A program made the translations under genes and the position numbers. Below are positions 34,901 through 48,100 of a stretch of 64,000 bases of DNA, piece by piece (positions within the stretch are counted from its first letter, which is position 1; each line of letters starts with the position of its first letter). The stretch is taken from the NCBI GenBank assembly GCA_902728285.1, contig CACVBU010000616.1, positions 415,681 to 479,680 of the forward strand, written 5' to 3'. Under the pieces are notes generated by a model that was given only the letters and a program-made list of their open reading frames with translations, was not told the DNA's origin and did not search any database. The stretch is from Clytia hemisphaerica (lineage: Eukaryota > Cnidaria > Hydrozoa > Leptothecata > Clytiidae).

Positions 34901-35702
34901 AACTGTTTGATAATATTCAACTCTGAAATATCTTTTTAATGAGCACAAAACCAATATCTATCAGAAGTTATAGCCTTGGTTGTCTCTATTGCAAATTATG
35001 TTGAGACAAACTTTAGATAACCAATTGATTACATATATAGTATAGATGTCTTTAAGAAAAACCAAAAACATTGACCTTAAAACCAAAGCACAATAAGAAG
35101 CAGCAGCAGCCATAAGAATAACCTTCAGTAATTACCCCACCATTTTGTGTGGGTTTCCCGAAGTAACTCATATCGTGCATTCTGATTGATCGGAGAAAAA
35201 CAAAGTGGTTTTCGCGCGTGATTTTTATTAAAGAAGAATATGTTGAAATTAGAAAGAGATGTCGACATTAGACCAACTTACAGTAATTAATTAGTTATTC
35301 AAAAGACGAAAGACCGTCATGTTCCTTTATTTATATGCTAATGACAAATGAACAGCATGGCAGTGCTTGGAACCAAAACTGTTGATAAGAATCTGCCAAA
35401 CCAAACAATCAAAACAAAACACCCCCACCACCCACAGTCCACTTTGAAAACAAAATTTAAAAATTGAATAGAAAACCTTTTTCATCTTTGTGCCAGTAAG
35501 TCCAGTGAAAAAAAATTTTGTTTCTAAAAATGAACTCACAGCTCTCTAAAAATATTATCTGTTAAAAGTAAAAAAAGGACGGTGTGTAGTTATAGTTGGT
35601 AGAGTTATTTCCTCTCTTCTCTAACTAATAATTCTCACTGAACTAAATTTCCTTACATTTAGTGGTGTTGTTTGCTGTTCATTCATTACACATCCCTTAC
35701 AC
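31985..35702. other. Probable PEPCK upstream intron or intergenic DNA
   Basis: No coding exon was recognised in 3.7 kb. It is AT-rich with an 82-bp tandem duplication at 33067-33219. It would be intronic if the upstream leader exons belong to PEPCK. Confidence 0.5.
33067..33219. repeat. Tandem duplication, period 82 bp
   Basis: GAAAAATTCAGGCAAACTTT... AATGGGC at 33067-33137 recurs at 33149-33219 with one visible mismatch in 71 bases. Confidence 0.9.
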
Positions 35703-35803
35703 TATATAAAGAGGTTTTTAAAATCTGAAACATTAAAAATTTTGTTAAGATTTTGACTTTTTTTGATGTTGATGTCGCTATCAAAGATGGCGGGTTTCCC
35801 GCC
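35703..35803 (+). promoter_or_regulatory. TATA box and GC-palindrome promoter candidate before the PEPCK leader exon
   Basis: TATATAAAG starts at 35703. At 35783-35793 is AAAGATGGCGG, like the YY1 initiator-type site, overlapping the palindrome GGCGGGTTTCCCGCC (35789-35803), which resembles an E2F-type site. The mitochondrial-leader ATG follows at 36041. Which element sets the start site cannot be told from sequence; several ATGs lie between the TATA box and 36041, so a start near the GC palindrome is as likely. Confidence 0.4.
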
Positions 35804-36040
35804 AGAAATTGTAAACAAAAACTAGCCTGTGAAACCTATTCCGGTCCTTGAAATATCACAGGAATAGAATTTTGGTTCGGTAAAATAAATCAAAAGAATT
35901 TGATAATGAGATTTCCTGATTTCATGAATGTGCAAAGTTGCCCAGGGAATTTGATAAGCACGTTGCACTCAGTGGCTGGAGAAGGCGACACAAAAATCAC
36001 TTTAAACTAAAATTGCTCGAGGTTTTAAAGTACAACAAAA

Positions 36041-39000
36041 ATGGCACCATATGCTAAGCTACTCACAAGGTATACAATTTTTGTTTACACCAAATTTCTC
36101 GGAATTTTTTTGCAAAATGAAGTCATTGCAAAGCAATTTAAAAAAATAAATTTTACTCGACTGTTCGATTCGATGAATTTGAGGCTTTTGTAGTTTTTAT
36201 TCCTTGACTCTCATGGACATAGATCAGCATGATTTGTTTATAGAACAAGGTATATTGTTTTGTTTGCAGTATAGTTGTTAAAAAAGTTTTGTTTGTTTTG
36301 GCTTATGACATTGTTTTTATTACAAACTTTCGACCTTTTGTTCTTATTTATTTTGTGTTGATGGGACTTTTTATAGCAGTATTTGACTGAAATTTGAAAC
36401 CTTTTATAAAGCACTCAATGCCTTTTTACTTCCGCGTCTATAACAAGTTTTTAGATAGATTTATCTATTTTTGTGAGTTTTGGACGCATTCAACCGAAAA
36501 TATAGAAACATTTTTAGATTTCTTACTCCTAAACTAAATTATTCATGATCAATACAAGAGTTTCCAATCCCTATACAAATGACCTCTTTTCAATCTCTAA
36601 GCTATGATTCCTATAATATTTCTTGACTTCATTCATCCCGTTTAAGGATTTGAATATGTCTTTTAAATACAAAATTTAGAAATGTAAAAATGGCTTTACA
36701 ATTAATGATAGGAACTTATCAGTTAGATTTAAATAGTTTTTAAAGATTAATGTCTTGCATTAAGAAGATTAAAAGACATTTAAGAGTTTCTATTGCTCAA
36801 AACAGTTAGACTCACACCTTAATTTAAACCCTATTGTCAAGACACAAAAATTGAAATGCTAGAATTCTAAGTACCTTATAACCAACCTATATGTAAAATA
36901 GAAAATGAACCACTGAACTGACTTGGATATTTTTTAATTCAAGGGTTTATTTTATAGATAAACTTGGCACTACATTAGACATTCCCATACTTTCCCATTA
37001 ATTCAAAAGACTCCTCAAAATCAAAAGCGTGAAAATGTTATATTTTTGTTTCAGGTTCAGCCTTCACTCAACCCACTTATTTCGAGCTCTGCAATTACGA
37101 CAAATGGCATCCTTATCAAAAAATATTTCTGTCACACATGGCAATTTTGAAACACTCCCAAATAAAGTAAAGGATTTTGTCGTACAAAAAAGTGAATTAT
37201 GTCAGCCAGATTTTCTCCACATTTGTGATGGCTCAGAAGATGAGGCACAAAGCTTAGCTGATCTTCTTGTAAAAAATGGAACTGCAAGAAAATTGGAAAA
37301 AATGGATAATTGGTAAGAATGCACTTATGATTACTATTAACAAAGAATACCTCCACTCACTTTTAACTAAAAACCATTTTGATTTTTTTAATCAAAATTG
37401 TCATGATAAAGATTGAATATTCTTTATTTTTAGCTATGCTGTCCGTACTAATCCAGCTGATGTTGCACGTGTTGAATCAAAAACGTTGATCTGTACTGAA
37501 AATAAACATGATACTGTCCCCCACACCAGAGATGGAGTTAGATGTTCAGTTGGACAATGGACTGAGCCTAAAGAAATGAAGGAAAAGCTCCAAGGATTAT
37601 TCCAAGGATGCATGAAGGGTAAAGATTTGAGATTTGAAATTATACTTAATACATTGCTCTGATTTGTGAGTGTTTTTTACATGGTTTTCACATGGTTATG
37701 TTTCATCTGATTTTTTGTTTTTATTCATGATCTCTTTTGTATCTTATAGGAAGAACCATGTATGTTATTCCATTTTCAATGGGACCTGTTGGCTCTCCTT
37801 TGTCCAAAATTGGTATTGAACTTACTGATTCTCCATATGTCTCAATGTCTATGGGTGTTATGACTAGAATGGGATCAAAAGTATTGAATTCTCTGGGTGA
37901 TGGTGATTTTGTCAAATGTTCTCACTCTGTTGGACAACCTTTACCTCTTGAAAAACCAGACCCATATAACTGGCCATGTAATCCAGAAAAGACTGTTATC
38001 ACACATTTCCCAGCTGACAGAGAAATCATCTCCTTTGGATCTGGTTATGGTGGAAACTCACTTCTTGGAAAGAAATGTTTTGCTTTGAGAATCGCATCTG
38101 CTGTTGCTAGAGATGAAGGATGGTTAGCTGAACACATGCTGGTATGTTCTCATTCCCCTTGAATTCGCAAAGTTAATTTATTCATGCTATCAAGTGCTAT
38201 CTATGAAATCTGAAAAGTAACTAATTGGTTTTCATTGTCACCTCTTTTAGATCCTTGGATTGACTAACCCACAAGGTGAAAAGAAATATGTTGCTGCTGC
38301 ATTTCCAAGTGCTTGTGGAAAGACAAACTTAGCTATGTTAACCCCAACTTTACCAGGATGGAAAGCAGAATGTGTCGGTGATGATATTGCATGGATGAAA
38401 TTTGACGAGGAAGGTGTCTTGAGAGCTATTAATCCAGAATATGGATTCTTTGGTGTTGCCCCCGGAACCTCAATGGAAACCAACCCACAAGCATTAATTG
38501 CTTGTCAGAAGAACACTGTCTTTACTAACTGCGCTACTACTGATGATGGTGAAATCTACTGGGAAGGTACGACAAGATCAAATTTAATTTCTCAGACTTC
38601 TTCTTGCCCTTTTTTAATTGCTGGAAATGATCATCAATTTTTAAAAATGACTGAAGTTCTTAAGCTACTCTATTCATTTCGCTATCAATGCGCTAATCTG
38701 TATTCATGATTCATGAATATTAATTCGATTAATTTGATGAATTTTTTCTCCAGGTCTTGAAAAGGAAGTCAACCTTGAAGGTCGTTCAGTCACTGACTGG
38801 TTGGGTAAACCATGGACTAAAGAATCTGGAACAAAAGCTGCTCATCCAAACTCTCGATTCTGTACGCCAGCTGGAAATTGCAAAGTTATCGATCCACTTT
38901 GGGAAGATCCTAAAGGTGTCCCAATCTCTGCTATCTTGTTTGGTGGACGCCGACCAGAAGGTGTGCCATTGATCTACGAAGCATTTAATTGGCAACATGG

Positions 39001-39757
39001 TGTGTTTGTTGCAAGTGCTCTTTGCTCTGAAACGACGGCTGCTGCAGAACACAAAGGCAAAGCTATAATGAGAGATCCCTTCGCCATGAGACCATTCTTT
39101 GGATATAACGCTGGACATTACTTTAAACACTGGTTGAGTCTTGAAGATGATAAGAAACATCAATTACCTAAAATTTTCCATGTCAACTGGTTCAGAAAAG
39201 GAGAAGACGGCAAATTCCTATGGCCTGGTAAGTCCTTGTTTACATTCTCATGGCTCTCTTTCATTTCATATAGACTTTACAAATTAATTGTGAACCTTTC
39301 CTCTTCATTTTATAAAATTTCCTTGAATACCAGTTTGAAAGACTAAAATCTCTCATATTAAAAATGGCATGCAATCTCAAAGGAGGGATTATAATAGTTT
39401 TCTTAGCTGTAGTTTCCAAACAACCTATAACAATTACAATAATTTTCATATTTCAGGATTCGGTGAAAACTGTCGTGTCTTGAAATGGGTTTTCGATCGC
39501 GTCGACGGCAAACACGGAGTCCACAAAAATCCACCGTCGGATATTTACCTGAAAATGACGCATTAGACTTAAATGGACTAGATGAAGATTTAAATATGAA
39601 AGAACTAATGTCTGTTCCCACTGACTATTGGATGGAACAACTAGATGATATTGAGAAATATTATAATCAACAATTTGGTGAAGATATTCCACAACAATTA
39701 TGGGATGAAGTACATTCTTTCAGGGAACGATTGACAAAATCTCCTACCGCCGCTTAA
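36041..39757 (+). CDS. PCK: Phosphoenolpyruvate carboxykinase (GTP), with a mitochondrial leader exon
   Basis: Seven exons: 36041-36069, 37055-37312, 37434-37618, 37750-38141, 38251-38566, 38754-39227, 39457-39757. The enzyme converts oxaloacetate and GTP to phosphoenolpyruvate. Exon 1 encodes MAPYAKLLT and splices in phase to a basic, Ser/Leu-rich stretch ([17 protein letters not shown]), a typical mitochondrial presequence. A second ATG at 37104 (MASLSKN) would start a cytosolic form of about 625 residues. Hallmarks are [20 protein letters not shown], the P-loop with catalytic Cys (FPSACGKTN, 306-314), GDDIAWM (331-337) and [11 protein letters not shown]. In exon 7 the frame breaks after about residue 575, at AAAAA (39525-39529): the direct frame hits TAG at 39564, while the frame one base off continues [14 protein letters not shown] to a natural end at 39757. 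Everything else is intact, so this looks like a sequence error or a one-base allele rather than an old pseudogene. Confidence 0.92.
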
Positions 39758-41767
39758 ATGTGTTATTTATTGGAAGATGATGATTGTTGTTGATGCTTTT
39801 TGTCCTTTTTAACCTTATATTTAGAATTTTTCCTACACCATTTCTGAAAAATGAAAAACAATTTTTATGATGTTGTAGTCACAATCGGACTTGTCATTTT
39901 CTTCTTATTTTCCTCATTTTACTGAGTTGGAATTGTCAATAAGTGTAAAATGATTTTACTTTTTTATTTAGTGATCGTAAAACAAAATTACACTAAGAAA
40001 GCTAAGCTATGCACGTTGCTAATATACAATAGTATAGTAAAGAGGACTTTTTTAGTTTTAGGGACTTGATTTCTTTTTAAAGTGTTTGTTCGTTTTCTTT
40101 TTGTTAACAGAATTTTTTAATTGTTCAGCTGTATTTAAAAATGCTATTTTATGTCTTTGTTTTATTTTGTTATATCTTTATTTTTCAGCTTTCTTTTGGT
40201 ACAATATACAGTCTTTTTTTTCGTTTATCTGTCACGGTATTATTTTTGTTTGGCTAGAGAGATATTTATAAGAAATATTAAAATTTAAATATTATTATCA
40301 TGTGATAGTTTAACATTTTTGTAAACTTCAAGTTTATAAGGGAGAATAATTTTTTGTTACTTTGTATCATCTTATTTTAATGCTAGAGTTTATATTTGTT
40401 TTGTAATATTGACGTTTTTGAAGTCAGTAAAATACAACGTTTTCGAAAAAAAATCAACATTGCTGCACGGTTTTATACCCCCTAATGAATCGTTCAATTT
40501 TTTATTAATATTTGCAGAATCAAGATTTCAATGTTTTTTTCCTTTTACTCTTTTCATCAGACGAATTGATAAGAAATTAAATTTTTGCGTTTAAGAGAGA
40601 AAAAAAACAAATAGCCAGAAAAAACATAGTCAGCGAAGATTTTTACCTGATTTCAATATCTCGCCGCTGGCTCACCATAGGATAACGATGGATGGCCTCA
40701 CAATATTATTTCAAACTAAAGTCTGTTCCAAAAATGACAGTCAGCACATTTTGATACATTGTCCTTGAAGGTGTAGAGATAAATTAATATACTGCTAGAA
40801 ATATCGTTTTGAGTGGATTTCCACCTTTTTAAAACTTTGGAACTTCCCTGATTTCAAATATGTATTCGGATTTTAAAACCTTAAAAAACCTTAAAACAAT
40901 TTGCTTGAAAATCTCCTTCAAAGGAAATATATCAGAATGTACGGGCTGCAAATTTCTGTCGAACAGACTTGAAAAAATCTGCAAACTACTTAACTAACGA
41001 CATAATATATCTCGTTTATGTCTGAAGATGATGAGCAAATCATTCCGAAATATAACAAATATTGTTGTCTGAGCTTTAGCAGGCATCTTACATTACTTAT
41101 GTCTTTTTTGTTTGTCAAACATGCTGTTTAATTTCAAAATACAAAACAATAAACTCAATCTCAAGTATTTCTATGATTTTTTAATGTTTGTTAATGTAAT
41201 TTTTATTTGTAAGCACATTCTTGTAGAACATGAATCGATTTGAAATTTCTAGCTACTATAAACTTTATATAAGTTAACGCTTTACAGCATCTTGAATTTT
41301 GTCTTAATATCAATCTAAATTGTTTCTCGATTCTAAATTCAAAATGTTCGAGAGAAGATAATATAAATCTTATTTTATTGGATTTTCTTATAGTAAACAA
41401 CTAGCGCTGCAAAATCATATATCATAACATTGAGGCTTAGCAGCCAGCAAATCAAGTGATATCATATTATTTTGCAGCTATTTTAAAAGAGATGTTAACT
41501 GACACGAGTATGCATGCAAAATTTTGAAGAAAATTTAACTCAAAGGTACAAAGTAAGTTTTTTTACTACAGCCGAGCCTGAGAAACGGTTAGCCAAATCC
41601 TATCATTTTCAACCATAGACTGGAGTGGCAATGGCTTTAACAGAAAGGTTTGATCGCTAAGATTTCTATGTTAGTTTTTTTACTTGGTCTAGCAACCTCA
41701 CAAAAACAATTATTCTACGAGTATTGATTAATGGGTTATTCATTTCTAGATCTTAGCATTACTCGAG
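39758..41767. other. PEPCK 3' region and intergenic DNA
   Basis: Follows the PEPCK stop. T-rich, no further exon recognised. An AATAAA at about 41150 is the only clear poly(A) hexamer noticed, but it is far from the stop, so the transcript end is unresolved. Confidence 0.45.
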
Positions 41768-42050
41768 TACTCTTAGGTGCCAAATAAACGGGGGGGGTTC
41801 GAATAAATGGGGGGGTTGGAAAAAAATTTCAAATTAAATAAACGGGGGGGACCTAATTACCGGGGGGTTGGAAAATGGACCTTTAAAAACCCTAAAAAGG
41901 GTCAAAATAGACTAAATTTAGGCTTTTTAGAGTAAAACAAGGAATTTTCCTTTTTGTAGCTGGGAATTTTTTCTAATAAGGTCCGGGGGGGTGGAAAAAA
42001 ATCGAAAAATTAACAAGCGGGGGGGGCCGTTTATTTGGCACCTAAGAGTA
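41768..42050. mobile_element. MITE with ends TACTCTTAGGTGCCAAATAA and poly-G runs (copy 2)
   Basis: Near-identical to 4286-4539 and therefore young. It ends 52 bases before the start codon of the PDPR-like gene. Confidence 0.85.
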
Positions 42051-42102
42051 CGTGGTTATCTTTCCTTTATAGAATATTTGGTTCTGAAGTGTTTCAGCAA
42101 TA

Positions 42103-45100
42103 ATGCTCCTTGCAAGGAAATTTCTGAAGACATCGTCCTTATTGAAAGCAAAGAGGTATAATTCAACAAGTTTACCGATATCATTATAATTCCACCCTGT
42201 CACAGATGCGGTCAAATCCTCCCGGTGACAAATTCCATCACTGCTCCAGTTAAAATGAAATCTGAAGATAAGCTTTTTTGTTAGCTCAGAGCTTTTGCAT
42301 ATCTTCTTTGCCTATAAATTTTTAAAATACCTCATTTTATCAAGTCTCGAAAAGAAAACGTGTTCGTTGACTTTTTTATTAATTTTCAGATTATATTCAG
42401 TGAAGAATGTGCCAAGTTCTGCGGAAATTGTGATAGCAGGTGGTGGAATTATCGGAACATCCATTGCGTATCACCTTGCAGAACTTGGATGGAAAGATAT
42501 TGTCATTTTGGAGCAAGGAAGGTAAAAAAAGCATACCAAAATAAATATAAGAACTTTGTATTGTTCTTTTGTCCATTCAGCTTGCACAAAAAGCTCTTTG
42601 AAGGTTCATTTAACATTCTGGAATCGATTTGTTTTAGTTTGTGTCAGTTGAAGTGTCTTGTTTATGTCATCCAAATCTCCTCTCACAAAAACTGAGGAAA
42701 AAAATGTCATAAATGGCCTTAACTCAAACTAGAATCCTGCCCCCTTAGTTTGCTTTTTAATGATTCTGATAGCCATAACGCTTGTATCACGTTCATCAGT
42801 AAAATCAAAAAGTGGTTCAGCTCTGGCTACGAGATTTGTTTAGGGCTCACGAGGTTTGATTGTGTATCGAACCAATCAAACAACTTTCAATCGAACCAAT
42901 CTAACCTTACTCAAACGCAATCGAACACAATCGAATATTACCCAGGAATCGGCCGTTCGATTGAGATTCGCGTTCGATTAGGTTTGATTGCCATTTTTGT
43001 TTGTAGTTGTTTGATTGACACCGTCTGGATATTCTATATAATAAGATGATGAAATGTTGAAAATTTCAGACCATTAGCTCAATTGGTTCAAAAGTTAGGA
43101 CTTTTCTAAAATTGTCCCAAAGTCGTAGGGGGTCTTTTAGAGTAGGTCTGGTTGTCTACAGCATTTTTCTATGTAAAATAACTTTTTTTTCTGATTGACT
43201 GAGGGACCTTAGAAATGCTCAAATTTAATGATTTTTTCAATATTTCAGTCCTGGGTGTGGTACATCATGGCATGCTGCTGGATTGGTTGGAAGTTTGAAA
43301 AGTACTAAAGTTGAATTGCAAAATGTCTTGTACGCTCAAAAGTTGTTTGAGAAATTCGAACAAGACCATGGAGTCGGTATGATTGGATATTTAATTTCTG
43401 AATTTAAATATGACGATAACAAACGGAAAATGAAAACGGCTAGCTATTTCATAGAATTATGTTTTGTCGTAATATTCCTTCCCTAAATTTTCCTTTCCCA
43501 TACCTTTCTCACAGCCTCGGTGGAACTTTTTTCTCAGTGGGGATAAAAATTTCAATTGGAATTCCAATGGGGATAGATATTGTTCCAAGGTTAATTTCCA
43601 GGTTAATTTCCCACCGGGACGAAATTTTTGACAAATTTTCCATTGGGGCTGGGGTGTTGCTATTCCAGCAAAGGTGCCCCTGAATATGGATTTTTCAACA
43701 ATAAATTCTTTCTAGACTAATCTCTTTTTATTCGAGGCTTGAAACATCTGAGAGGAACACAAATTTTCCAATGAAAGTCCTCGTAATGATTTCTCTTGTG
43801 CGATTCTTCTCTTTCGAAAATACCTTGAGTGGATTAGTTTTGGCGGGGATTAAATTTGGCGAATTGGTCGAGTTTTGACAAAATTCCCCAAATTAAATCC
43901 CCGCCAAAATTTCAAAAATCGGCCATTCGCCAAATTAAATCCCCGCTAATTTTTTTTAACAAAAAGAATATTATGTTGAATAATCAAACCTTTTTACTAT
44001 ATTTTATAGTAACTTTCATCCGTTTTAGTGTCTCCAAATTTCCAATTCGTCATATTAAAACTCTGCCAATTTTTACAAAATTGATCAATCGCATCAAATT
44101 AAATCCCCGCCAAATACCGCTTGGTATACACCTCAGGTAATAGTCTGAGGAGATGTCAAACCCTAGCCTAATGCAAGACCATTTATTTTCTGTTTAAGGG
44201 TTTAAAAAGTGCGGGAGTTTGAGTTTAGCGCAAACTGACGAAAGAGCGAAAGCTCTCAAACGTATGGAAACTATGATCAAGTAAGATTTATTCCAACTTA
44301 TATCAATTTTTCTAACTTTGTTTATTCATTCATTTTACACTTCCATGGTCATCTAGATTGACAAATCCCAAGTTTCCGGACTTTAACCCTAATATGAAAA
44401 TTCCCTCCCAGCCCCCGATATTTTATAATTTTAATAGCGCTTAAGATTGTAGCAAAAGGTAGGGTAAGTCTACTCTACTCTTGTCTCCCGAATAGACGCC
44501 CCCCCCCGCTAATTGTTAAGAGAAATAATCCATCCCCCTGCTAATTAAATTCGAGTAATTCAATATTTTATTACAGTGTAGATAGACCTTAAACTTGTTA
44601 AAATTTTCCTTTTTGTTAATATTGGTTCTTATTTTACGTGTTCGTTTGCTAAAGTTTCTTTTTTGTTGTTGAAATTGATATCAGTTAAAAAAAATTCTGT
44701 CTTCAAATCCCCCCCCCCCCCGCTTATTAGAATATCGAAATTTTCTTATCCCCCTGCTTATTCGGACCCCCCCCATCTATTCGGGAGACAAGAACCCCCC
44801 CCCCCATCTATTCGGGAGACAAGAGTAATTCGATCTTCAAGGGAACAAGTATTTTCTTCTAATTACAAACAGTATTTTTTACTTCTTTCCAGCTGAATGG
44901 ACCGATATTTGTAGTTCGAGTTAAAGAAAGATTGGAACGGTAGAGTTTAGAATTAGAAAGGATTTATTGATTTTTTATTAGTATCTGTACAACAGTATCT
45001 GTTAATTTTCCCTTTCATTATTCTTGCAGTTCGTTTGGTGGCGAATGTCATTTGATTTCACCAGAAGAAGCAGGAAAATTGAACCCTTACATCAATATCG

Positions 45101-48100
45101 ATGATATCAAGGTATTTTACCTAGAAAAAGGCTAAGCATGAAATATGAAAAGTTATGGACAAGAGTCCGTTGTTGAAGGAAATTTATGCGCCGGGGGGGG
45201 GGCAGTCAGGCAAATTGACCGACGGGTATGTGCGGCGATTAAGGGTATGTTTTTCAAAATATCAGAAATGCACTGTAAGGGTAGACTTTTGATAAATGCA
45301 CTGTAAGGGTGGAAATTTCAGCAAATCTGGGAAAATGAAATTCACCAATTTTTTTCTGCACAGTAAGGGTGCGATTCTAAAAGCCAATTTTTTCGCCGCA
45401 CATACCGTCAGTTGGAAAACCCACTGCCCCCCCCCGGGCTTCTACACCTTTCTAGTTGTTAAAAATTTGTCGACAAACGAGCTGTTGTTTTTTGTTGTCT
45501 ACTTAAAGCAGAGATGGTGGTTTATTCTTACCTTTGAAATCCTTTCTGAATATCTTTCTCATAGCTGGCATTTTTTGTACCGAATGACGGAGTAGTTAAC
45601 CCAACAGATGTTGTCAATGCTTATCTTAAAGGCGCCATGAATAATGGTAAGACCACTTTCATCAATTCAATAGAGCTTTGGAATAAAGTCAACTCTCTTT
45701 TATTTCGAATCTCTATAATTCGAATCTTTCTGTAATTCGAACAAAAATTTTGGGCCCTTGAAGATTGAATTAGAGAGAGTCAACTGTAAACAACATTGCA
45801 CTGTGTCCACCTGCAGCTTTACTAAACTGGGAACACAGCGTTTGCATATCATCAGGTGATGACTACTGATGGCTTTAGATGGATTTTAGCGTATCCAGAA
45901 AATAGCGCAATTTCTTTACCTTTGCTTTTAAATTTCGCGAAACTTACTCCGATTAAAGTACCAATTACTTTCTAAACAAATTTGCAGGGAGTACAAAGTT
46001 ATTGGAAGGCGTTCAAGTGCAGAAAATAAAATGTGATGGCAGACGAGTGACAAATATTGAAACAGATCATGGCAACATCAAATGTGATTATTTCATCAAC
46101 AGCGCAGGGCTTGTAAGTATCTTTCTTATTTGCCTGCAAGATTTTAAGAGGACAATTTTTAACAAAACGAGGCCTGATTCGTACTTTTAGAACTTGAACT
46201 TGAAATAGCGGGATGAGCTGGAGTTTTTACAAGATACTTCACTAATTGGTCATTTGAAGTGATAGATATGACGCGTTCTTTAGAAAAAGTAATAAGATTC
46301 TTTTATTACATCTTAACGACCAACCAAATCAAATAAGAGCTTGTAAAAACTCCAGCTTGTCCCGAAATAGCAGAGAAATGGGATGGAATAAAAAAGTGCT
46401 TCTCTGATTACCCGAAGTGTCTATTGAAAACTCCTTTGTTTTAGCTTTAATTTGGTCGTTACAAGAAGTTCAGAAAAAAACGGCTCGCCATGCGAAGAGG
46501 GCTGGTTTCTATATGCTGTGTTTATAAAAGTGGTTTTTCGTTTTTGATCCATTACTTTTTAAACTTTCAGTATCCAGTAACAAATTTTACACTAACTTGT
46601 AGTCTGAAAAATTCTCATCACAATGATACCAAATTATTTCTAAAAAATTTGATAGAAATTTATCAAAGACAGATTTGATTTCTTATTTTCGTGCACTTTA
46701 GCTTTTAATCTAATTATGCGGGCATGATGCCGCAATATCATTAGAATCGCTTGAAAATTCTGAGCAAGAAAATATAGTTATCTTTTGATATAAAAGAGGT
46801 CTTCCCAAAATATAAGCCCTAAAGTTTACGCATAATTTGACCTGACACAAAAGAATTTCGTCATACCACGCTAATTATACAGCTTTTTTAAAGCAACAAC
46901 ACAAAAGAAATCCATTAGCTCGAAACAAACTCCCTTAAGGGCAAAGGACCTGGTATATGACGAGCCGTTTGTCTATTGTTCTGAAGAAGCTGTTTTTCCA
47001 TCTCTTTACATTCCTCTGGAAATAGGGCCGAAAAAATGTAGATTTTGAAGAAAACTTAACATAAAAGAATTCTCGAAGAAAATTTAATCTCAAGAGTGAT
47101 AGTCAAAATTTTGTTTTGTTTTTATGAATTCATGAACTCACTACTTGTACTCCGATTGGGTGTACCTAACATTCTATCAACCTTGGATTTTAGTATTTTC
47201 TATTAATCAAGAAATTTCATTCCCTTAAGCTCAATTTGGTCACAAACACTCATATATTTCACTCTTGCTTTTTAGTGGGCAAGAGAACTCGGACAAGTAA
47301 GTATAAAACTTTCATTTTTATTTCATTATTGTTTCCTCGAATTGAATACACACTTCTCGAGATAAATCAAAATCATTCCTAAAAAGATTCCCGTTCAAAC
47401 TCGAATCACTCAGAGATCACCACTGTGTTTTATTGTTTATTTTTTCAGAAATCTGATATCCCAGTCCAAGTAGTGGTTTTATTTTTCGTTTCGGGATCAA
47501 TAATTCAACTTTCGACAAATGCAAATGTCCATAAGATTTCAAATGGCATAAGTGATGGGGGGTTTGAGCGACCTTGAATTTTCACCTTTTCCAGGGGCTA
47601 AAGTTTTAAATTAATGAAGATTCCCATTTAAGTTTCCAAGTTACCGAGTATCCAAAGTTCACTGTGTTTTCGTTTTTTTAGAAATCTGATATACCAGTCC
47701 AAGTCCCTTTACATGCATGTGAACATTTCTACATCGTGACAAAACCATGCAACGTCGATACTATGATGCCAGTCACGCGTGACTACGATTCATTTGCTTA
47801 TATGAGAGAATGGAGTGGAGGCTTGATGGCTGGTGGATTCGAACCCAACCCACTGCCGTGTTTTCATGATAAAATACCAGAGAAATTTGAATTTCAACTT
47901 TTGGACGAAAACTGGGATCAGTTCAGTAAGTAAAAACTTAGATATTGATTCGTAGATTACATCATTTCGCGGGTGTTCCCGTTGAGCCATTGAGTTTAAA
48001 TCCCCGAAGGGGCTCGAGAGGATTCTTTAAACTTTCCCATAAGCATTAAAATTTGCGAACGACGGATTAATTCTAGCACTTTGGTTGTTTTCGTGCGATA

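Noticed and set aside
36041..39757. PEPCK as a pseudogene
   Set aside because: There is one lesion, in an A-run; all splice sites and catalytic motifs are intact.
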